From Blasia pusilla (taxonomy: Eukaryota; Marchantiophyta; Marchantiopsida; Blasiales), in NCBI GenBank assembly GCA_050084515.1, contig CM114271.1, forward strand, positions 7,006,001 through 7,070,000: a stretch of DNA of 64,000 bases. The letters run 5' to 3'. Positions 56,526-64,000 of the stretch are shown here, piece after piece (position 1 is the stretch's first letter; every line of letters starts with the position of its first letter). The notes beneath the pieces are model-generated. The model did not search any database. It was not told the origin of the DNA and saw nothing but the letters and a program-made list of their open reading frames with translations. Position numbers and translations under genes: made by a program.

Positions 56526-57449
56526 GGTAGTAGATCATGTCAGAGAGATGTGATATCTGCTATCTAGAGTTGGGGGGATCCAATTACCAATTAGGGGGGC
56601 GTTTGTGTGATCTCCATGTATATGTATGAGTTGAATTCTTTACATGTGTGGATCTACCCGTGTATGAGAAAGATTGGTATTGTGTTGTGTGGATATGACC
56701 AACAATATATGTTATGTAGCGATGTGTATGCGCACCACAACTATCACATCTTAGTAGCTGTTAGGTAGAGATCTATCGTGGGGAGGATATACAGAGCCAG
56801 CGGACTTTGTCGAGTGTAAATTTGTCCCGAGATGTCGAATGAGGTTGAGAATAGGTCCGTTGTGTCAAGAACGTTGTTTCAAACAACTTTCTTCTTGGGA
56901 TCTTTCACAACCAAGTGACTTGTTCAACAAGTCACCCACCCTTGATAACCTGTGCGCGCATGTTACGAGGGGGGTTGCTATTTTTAGGGGAAGAGCCTTT
57001 TGGCTCTTCCTACATCTATATAAGGGAGGAAGATGGCTTTCTCAAGCCATTTTTCTCATGTTGGGCCCTTGGAGTAACATTCGTGCTCGGATGTGTGAGT
57101 TAGGATTGGGTACTAACGTCTGGATTCCTTAATAGCACAGGGTGGACGAGGCTCGATATACCGATGTAGATTGAGGAGTGGAGTTTTAGGCCGGGTATGT
57201 CATTTTTACTCTAATTTTTTTTATGATCTCCATGTATATGTATGAGTTGATTTCTGTACATGTGTGGATCTACCCGTGTGTGGGGAAGATTGGTGTTGTG
57301 TGGTGTGGATGTGACCAGCGATGGATGTTGTGTAACGATATGTATGTGCACGAAAACCTTGTCGAATAGATCTATCTACACCCAATTGAGGTTATACACA
57401 ATAAGTGACTCAAGTTTGTGTGCATAGAATTGAGTAGTGGTATCTTGCT

Positions 57450-58520
57450 CTTTGTGTCAAGCAAGAAAGAAGAATGATGATGAGATATCAAAGTTCATGT
57501 AAGGATTAACAATATCTATTATTTTTCTTACAATCTTGCTTGCGTGCACTTCACTCCAAAGGTTGTTGATTGTATGTTTCCTAATTTCATAAAAAATTGA
57601 ACAAGGATAAGTGAATATACATATGTCCAATTTGCTAATACTGGCTATTGTGAGAATCTCAATTTCAGACATGAAGGATATATAGCCAACTAAGGTATTA
57701 TAGAAAAACTTGTTCCAATGGTGTACTTGGTGGTACTCATTAAAGCATACTAACCAATTACTCTTAAACACAAGGTTGCCATTTTTCAACAAGGTCGGGG
57801 CCAACAAGATTGTGAGGTTGTTTTGTATCGATTGTAAGCACTTCATAGTTACTTAAAAATTGCATGAAAGTCGGTGAAGACAATCACTCAAGTTTGTGTG
57901 AGTAAAATATGGTTGGATGGATGCATAATGTTATGGTGTTTCTATTTAAGGTAATTCTTCTATGTGGGGGACTGTAATCAATGTATTCCACACTCTAAGA
58001 CGTAGAGATGAGGTGGATTTCAATGATGTCATGGCTGCCTAAGTTGACAACATACATTTTTTGAGGACAAGTTCAATCGCAGTGTAATTTCATCTAACCT
58101 TTCTAGGCCAAGGCACGTAGCACACTCTTTTGTGATTTTGAATACACCTTGTAGCTCAAATTTAAGAGCACACTTCAAGAGGTAAAATGACAATTGCATA
58201 TTTGTAACAGGCTGTAGGTTCATATGGGCCTCGTAGAGCAACAATATGGATCGGTGATATGGGATAATGTTTTTAGTGTTCCTCACTAGGCCTATAATAG
58301 TTATACCTACAAGTGACATGATCAATCACAAGGTTCATATTAAGGCTCACAACAAAGGGAAATCGTAATCGACAACAGGGTCCATAATCTTTGTTACCTT
58401 TCATGATGCAAATGATTTCTTTACATAACTGCAATTGTTTTGTTGTGACATATTTATGGAATTTGGTAACAACATCAGTTATTTGACTTGTGGAATTTGG
58501 TAACAACATCAGTTATTTGA
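57450..58520 (-). pseudogene. Fragment of a second Helitron lineage (Rep/helicase protein)
   Basis: On the minus strand RLRFPFVVSLNMNLVIDH and RYNYYRPSEEH, then in a shifted frame IIPYHRSILLLYEAHMNLQP and FYLLKCALKFE. This order (C-rich FP segment, YRRPSEE, VVPYNP..LLL..AHMN.Q, YLLKY) is found in Helitron/PIF1-type proteins common in algae, fungi and animals, and differs from the plant type at 16-22 kb. An additional 129-codon AT-rich frame (57846-57457) lies downstream. A 39-bp tandem duplication (GGAATTTGGTAACAACATCA...) at about 58450-58525 marks its upstream edge. Confidence 0.5.
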
Positions 58521-59485
58521 CTTACTATCACTACTTTGTCGTGCGCATACACATCGTTACACTACTTACATCACTGTCACCGAGTACACACACAAACACG
58601 CACAATCCCATGCTAACTCATGACATCCAAATAGCGAGACAAGAAGTACGAAAATATCTCCAATAAAATAAGATCCAATTTCTCTCACAACACCATAGTT
58701 CTCACATGTGTGCACTCTCACATGTCTCTCTCAATGTCAAACCAAACCCACTCTCCTTATGAGACGCTTAGATTACACACACAAGGCAAGCAAGACCATA
58801 ACTCCACCGCCTCATGCCAAGAGGTTCAACAAAGATAGAATGAGCTCTCAAGCTCTCTCTCCTTGAGGTATATCCCTCCCCTCTCCCAAGCTCTCTCCAT
58901 GGTAACCTATGCTCCAAAGTCACCTCCTTGGCTCTTGACCTGATGTACGTGGTCAAGGGATACTTGCCAAAAATAGAAAGTTGTCAATATACTCAAAACG
59001 TCTCCTACCTAAAATAGCAAGTTCCTCAATATGGCTCCAAATGAGCCGAAACGAAGGCCTCAGTAGGTCATCCTCAACCTCATGAGTATATCCTCCACTA
59101 CTTGCAAAGGCGCTCTACTAGATCTCACCTATCTATCTTAATTGATGTGATAGTTGTCGTGCGTATATACATCATTACACAACCTACATTGCTGTCATCA
59201 AACACGCACACAAACACACACGATCCCATGCTAACTCATGGCATCCAAACAACGAGATAAGAAGTACCAAAATATCTCCTATCGCTCCCCTAGTTGGTGG
59301 TTAGGTCCTTCTAACACAAATAGTCATCTATCCCTACCTACCATGACATACATCTCTCGGACGCTAAGAGCAAGAAGGCCGGATGCTCATGTGGCCCCAT
59401 CGTTAGTCGTCTTCTTGTCATCCTTGTCACAGATATAAGTCAGAATGTAGAACTACCTATTGTATGTACATCTGGGACACATCCA

Positions 59486-60900
59486 TCATCCATGAGGAAC
59501 CCTAGTGAGAGGTGGTGTCAAACATGCCATATGCCATCCTCTCGAACATCCATCACAGACTAGCATAGTGGCTGCACCACGACCAGAACCACACAACATA
59601 CATCGCAAGCCTGCAGAAACTACTGCTAAGCTCGGATCAACTATATCGTTAATGTTCGAAAGGTGAGACAAAGTACAAAAATGCACATGGTCCTTCCAAA
59701 CCATACCATCGCGTCCCTTTAATAAGAGAATACGTAATGGAAAAACCTCACGCACTCTCAAGAGGGTGTGCATTCCAGTCACATCCAACGTTGTGGGTGC
59801 CGTCTGATGCAAGTAGACATAGTCTCCTTGATGAAACCTATGGATAGTATGTGGATAACCATCCCCCCCAGAATAGTCGCATACCTCAATGTATCTTAAT
59901 GTTGTGCAATCACCAAGTTCTCAAATGCCACATGCATTACTCTCCGAAACAATTCACCCTCTGAGAATATGCTCACATCCATACATCAAGGTCATCAAGT
60001 TTCAATACCTTACCAACATCTTGACGAATGGCTGCAGGTAAATTTGGCTCTTAGCCATAAAAAAGCAAGTACGGTGAGAAAGACGCCAAAGACGCATGCT
60101 TGCTGAATCGTTATCGCATCGCCAACCTCGGCAACTGAAGGTCCCAATCTCGTATGTGACCTCTCTACAAGCCATACTTGCGTAGTCCTATCTTCACCGT
60201 CTGCACAGCCCACTTCGCTAGTCCATCCGCCTCATGATGATCTCGCGAATAGTGCGGTGGTCGATCAGTGCCTCATCACACAAGTCCTGAATCCCCGTGG
60301 AACTCTGTACCCTAGTTTGTCAACACCTCTACATGTGCGCCGTAATGACTCATCACTTGATCTAGGAAGGTATACACTACTCCCTCACTCGCTTTGTCAA
60401 GCAATGCAACCAACTCTATCCACTTCGAGAAGTGCTCGACTATCACCAACATATAACGACTATGGCACTCCGTCAAAGGCAAAGGTCTTGAAAAATCCAA
60501 ACTCCATCTATAACCTAAACCCATGATCAAAAGTGGATGCAACTGTGGAGTCGGAGCATTGAACGATGCTTGAACTCGATCACATACCATGCATCTGGCA
60601 ACAAACTGCTAAACGTCAGTCTGGATGCCTCGCCATCAATACTGAATATCGAGCAAGTTGTACGTCCGCTTCATTCCAAAATGATCCAACTCCTCGTAGG
60701 CATGACGCACCAAACGTACTCTCTACAAAGGATGAGGCACTACACGCACTCTACCATCCTCCCACACGCGGAACACATGTGTGCCCTCCCTGCAGAATTG
60801 TGTGGCTCGTTGTAGGATCCGATCTCGCTCTCTAGCACCCACTGTGCTCACGGTGCTGTCAATATGCATGTACTCCAAGACCACTCCATCCTCATGAATG
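59486..60900 (-). pseudogene. Integrase and PHD finger of the 58-62 kb element
   Basis: VCDRVQASFNAPTPQLHP and LGYRWSLDFSRPLPL are open in 60590-60312; other parts are shifted. The end frame 59812-59486 reads TLLRVREVFPL, GRDGMVWKDHV, then CMLC, VCDGC and WHMAC of the PHD finger; its last Cys pair is lost by a shift after TPPLTRVPHG. Confidence 0.82.
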
Positions 60901-61034
60901 TCTCGGCCATCTTTCGTCTCCTCACCGACCTCTGGATCTAAGGACTATCCATCAGACCTCGCCATCGAAGTCTCGAAAATATGGCTCTCCATAGCCAACA
61001 CGTCCAAATAGGCTGATGCATGCCTTCCTAGCAC

Positions 61035-62425
61035 CTACTCCTTATCACCCTCACCATGCCAACGAGATCCAGTCGCATCTCGTTGACTCGCGCATGGGTT
61101 ACGACTCAAACCATCTGCGTCCTGGTTGAGCGTCCCAGGTCTATGCACCATGTGGAAGTCATACTCTTGCAACAAAAGAGCCCACCTCGCAAGCTTCCTT
61201 GTAAGCTTGTTGGACTCCATCAACCACTTAAGTGGCTGATGATCAATAATGATGGTAAAGGGATTTCCAAATAGATCACATAAAAAATGTACGACAGCCC
61301 ACACTACAGCCAAGCACTCACTCTCATACGAGCTTTACTCCGCCTCTGCAGCGTTGTTCGAGCAACTAGCGTAAGCCACCATGAACTCTCTACCATCATC
61401 ATCATGCTGGGTGAGCAAGACTCCAAGCCCAACATGCTCCAATATGTATGCAATTGGAAAGGACGCCCCCTGATCGGTCTCCTCATTATGGGCACGGATG
61501 TGAATCTATCCTTGAGCATGTGAAATGCTCTCTCATACTTGTCCCCCCACTACCACTCCTGATCCACCTTGGTTAGCAAGGCTAGCTGCTTCACAATCGA
61601 ACTAAAACCCTTGACGTACCATCGATAGAAGTTCGCCAATCCCATGAATGCACGAACTTGACTCACATCTGTAGGGCGTGGAATGCATGAAATAGCCTCT
61701 ACCTTTGTCTGTTGCATACCAAGGCCCCCTGGGTATATCGTATGACCCAAGTACTCAATCTGGTCGAAGAAGAACTTGCACTTGTCTAGATGTAGCTTCA
61801 GCCCATGTAACTATAATCGTCAAAATATCTCCTCTAGATGTCGCTTATGCTCCTCAAGTGTGGCGCTAAAGACTACGATGTCATAAATATAACACCTAGC
61901 AAAATCCATATCTGCCAAGATCCTATCCATGACCCTTTGAAACCCAAATTGTAAGAACCGCCATTGATATAAACAATCCTTCCCATAAGGATTGATGCCC
62001 CAAATGCCTTCTTATGCCAGTCCTCCAATTTGATAGGCAACTGATGGTATATGGCTCGTAAATCCAATGAATTGAAGACCTTTGCATGTCCAATCGCATC
62101 AAAGCTCTCCTCACAGGTGGGCATGGCATACCTATCAGATTTCGTCTCCCGATTGATACGTTGGTAATCTCCACACATCCACCTATCAGTCCTGTTGCCA
62201 TGCACATCCTTCTTGGTAGGCATGACAGTGGCAGATGCATATTCTCCATGCCACATCTCCACTAGTCTTGCTCCAACCAAGTCCTCGTTCCTACTCTAAA
62301 TCATAGCTCTCTCCATGTCACTAAACGTGTAGGGTCGTCGGAAGATCAGCGTGTCACTTGAAAACTCAATGCGGACCCTTCAACTTACCCAAATCATGCA
62401 TACTAAATGCAAAACATCTTTGTCA
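61035..62425 (-). pseudogene. pol: RT and RNase H of the 58-62 kb element
   Basis: 62280-61873 is open with HGEYASATVMPTKKDVHGN, RWMCGDYQRINRETKSDRYA and NSLDLRAIYHQLPI; the palm's active site is lost to shifts near 61900. MGHTIYPGGLG and RAFMGLANFYRWYVKGF follow (61750-61550), then RNase H (QLHTYWSMLGL, AVVWAVVHFL, IIDHQPLKWL, NQDADGLSRNP). Confidence 0.85.
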
Positions 62426-64000
62426 TGACCATACGAATTATGTCGTAGAGTATAGTGTGCTAGTAGAGGCCATACCTTATGTAGGGCCGTAGTGTCTAGG
62501 TAGAGATGCGATTTCATATATAGGCTTGGGGGTTACTCAGTTGAGGGTGACTTTTCTAATAGGGCCCGCTCTTAGGTTGGAGGATATAAGGTGGAGTGCA
62601 CTCAAAGAACAGTTAGTTCTTTCAGTTGAGCCTGTTGCGTTGGGAGTTAGCCTTGGTAGTAAGTAGAGCTCTTGGCTATGGTGTTTCCCGCAAGCTTCGA
62701 CCTATATTCTCCCATCGTCGAGTGGGTTTGGCTCGATTGTATGTGATTCTATATGTGTTTTATGACAATAGGCCTTTCACGGATTTCACTCAAAGAATTG
62801 ACGTAGATCCATGGTAGCTTCGATTGTGGATCAGTAGGATATGGTTAGGGCTGATTGTGTACTCAGACGTGGATGTTTGTGGCTTGTGGCCTATGTTGGA
62901 GGTGTGAATCTGGTGCGTGGTTGGCTGGAAAAGAAGCGCCTTGCTGAGAGCTTTCCAACGTGCTTTAGATCGCCGGATTTCGTCAAGGGAGTTGGAAGTT
63001 ATCAAGGATTGAAGATTCTAGTTCGTGTTCGACGGTTTTCTGATGTGGAGAGCTTGGAGTGCGGAAGCTCTGTTGAAGTTCATCCAGATTGGGTGAGAGG
63101 TTCCTGTTGCTACTTGTATTGTGATCTCATGTGAAGCTATCTGCTCGAGTGTGTGGAGCGTTGCGAATTTCTGCGTGCATGGCGGGAAGCGGCATTTGTT
63201 GGATTTGCGATTCTTGAGGTGTATGGACAGTAAGTTTGTCTGATTTTTAGCCCGGAGTGCAGAGCTTGGTTGTAGCTGATTTTTTGTGTAGAGATAGCTA
63301 TAGTGATTAATTGAATTCTGGTTGAAAGAGATTCAATTTTCGTTAAGGATTTGTGAAGTAATTGTTGATCGAAATTTTGCGGACTAGTTGAAGGTCTGGC
63401 TATGGTGGATAGCGGATCGGAGGGGCTGGTTGGTTGGTGACTCGTTCATTGTTGGAGACACCTATCCTGTTGGGGGAGCCTTGGTTGGGCCTCACTCCAT
63501 AGCGAAGCATGGCGAAGCGTACCGAAGTGTGGCGATAAGGGCGATAGGGGCATGTCTCCGCGTTTTGAAGCTTCGAGGCAACTTGTGGTAGCTCGGGGCG
63601 AGTGGGCGTGAGAGGCGGAGTAAGGAGCAAGGAGCAAGGAGAAAGCTTGCTTGCTTGGGCGTGAGGCAGTTTTTGCAGGATTTGTGATTTGAGTGTTGCA
63701 TAACTGGTCACCCATCTTTGGGCTATTTTGCCTGGAAGACGCTTAACTGCTGAGTTCTTAACTATGTCAGTGTACACACTGTTGTAGCTCATTTGGTGCT
63801 GTTCGGAGAGGTGTTAGGTGCTTTATGCATCTCAGGTTTTTGGTTGATGGACCTCTAGCGCATTGTACGGTGTAGCCTCTCCATGCATGTGATATTTTCA
63901 GGTGCTGCGAGTTCGACTAGCACGTCATCGACCTGCGACGGAGTAGCTATTGCGTTAGAATTGTGTGGTGGGTTTTGTGGATTCAGGGGGCGCCACGTTT
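62426..64000. other. Unrecognised region with promoter-like start
   Basis: A TATA-like GATATAAGG at about 62582 is followed about 20 bp later by a hairpin (AAAGAAC, AGTTA, GTTCTTT). Short frames (62626-62817, 62841-63134, both +) follow but match nothing known. Composition is GC/TG-biased like the leader of the complete DNMT element, though I find no direct match. It could be the 5' end of another LTR element or a gene starting here. Confidence 0.3.

Larger units (their letters stand above)
51570..57355 (+). mobile_element. 5'-truncated DNMT/PHD-family element
   Basis: Begins abruptly inside protease (TTGAGCCTTGTCCCTTCC matches 6151 of the complete copy) and is collinear with it to the right end: linker, DNMT, RT, RNase H, integrase, PHD, polypurine tract (56593-56599), A (about 56603-56740), AC, B (56743 to about 57220) and A' (about 57221-57355). 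It is close in sequence to the complete copy and shares its short 12-nt GGGT-to-GATC spacing before the DNMT, so both belong to one subfamily. Numerous stops make it dead. Confidence 0.88.
58537..62425 (-). mobile_element. 5'-truncated DNMT/PHD-family element
   Basis: Minus-strand copy from just upstream of RT (62425) through RNase H, integrase and PHD to polypurine tract (59293-59284), A (59283-59155), two bases, B (59152 to about 58661, starting TATCACATC) and A' (about 58660-58537, ending ACA). It therefore repeats the A-2 nt-B-A' layout of the other copies. A and A' are recognisably alike (CAAACNNGAGATAAGAAGTAC). More diverged than the copy at 51-57 kb. The DNMT part is missing. Confidence 0.85.

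Noticed and set aside
1-64000. CRISPR arrays, rRNA and tRNA genes
   Set aside because: No regularly spaced short repeats with unique spacers; no tRNA cloverleaf or rRNA core sequence noticed. Primer-site matches to tRNA-Met are retrotransposon sites, not tRNA genes.

Overview
The window is nuclear DNA from a plant with a repeat-rich genome. It holds degenerate LTR retrotransposons, intron-containing Helitron genes, (GA)n microsatellites and long AT-rich spacers, and almost no ordinary genes. A DNMT3-like, non-permuted cytosine methyltransferase domain and the absence of any recognisable angiosperm gene make a non-flowering land plant or other streptophyte the best guess. That is inference; I cannot name the species.

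The most striking content is one family of Ty3/gypsy-like retrotransposons. The most complete copy is at 2188-11939 (+). It encodes Gag with two zinc knuckles, an aspartic protease, a cytosine-5 DNA methyltransferase between protease and reverse transcriptase, RT, RNase H, a DDE integrase, and a PHD finger at the integrase C-terminus. Its non-coding ends are also unusual. The sequence right after the 5' repeat (2667-2680) is an exact 14-nt complement of the predicted 5' end of its own transcript (2492-2505), which suggests Tf1-like self-priming instead of tRNA priming. The right end has the order A - 2 nt - B - A', while the left end starts directly with B after a GGAG target duplication. This split-direct-repeat layout recurs at the right ends of three other copies in the window.

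Layout: 1-560 partial unknown coding exon; 1022-1717 (-) inverted gag fragment; 1880-2187 plus 11944-13417 (+) an older relative split by the complete element; 13418-15046 the 5' end of another LTR element (tRNA-Met-type primer site); 15.1-15.7 kb GC-rich tandem repeats; 16.5-22.2 kb a decayed Helitron (Rep plus PIF1-like helicase); 23.57-23.99 kb a small fold-back element; 25.85 kb a perfect 40-bp-arm palindrome; 26.0-26.5 kb a minisatellite; 28.7-29.7 kb (-) an ORF with 9-residue repeats; 35.0-40.3 kb a decayed chromovirus (Ty3/gypsy with chromodomain); 42.3-43.3 kb (-) an old RT fragment; 45.0-50.0 kb (-) a 5'-truncated DNMT/PHD-family copy carrying a 1281-bp solo LTR; 51.6-57.4 kb (+) another 5'-truncated family copy including the DNMT; 57.5-58.5 kb (-) a fragment of a second Helitron lineage; 58.5-62.4 kb (-) a third truncated family copy; 62.4-64.0 kb unrecognised.

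All transposon genes here carry stops or frameshifts, so none looks autonomous. Many stops in the DNMT family are CAG to TAG or CGG to TAG relative to a sister copy, as expected for deamination of methylated cytosines. The protein layout suggests an element that marks or reads chromatin: a methyltransferase that could modify DNA, and a PHD finger that could steer integration toward a histone mark.
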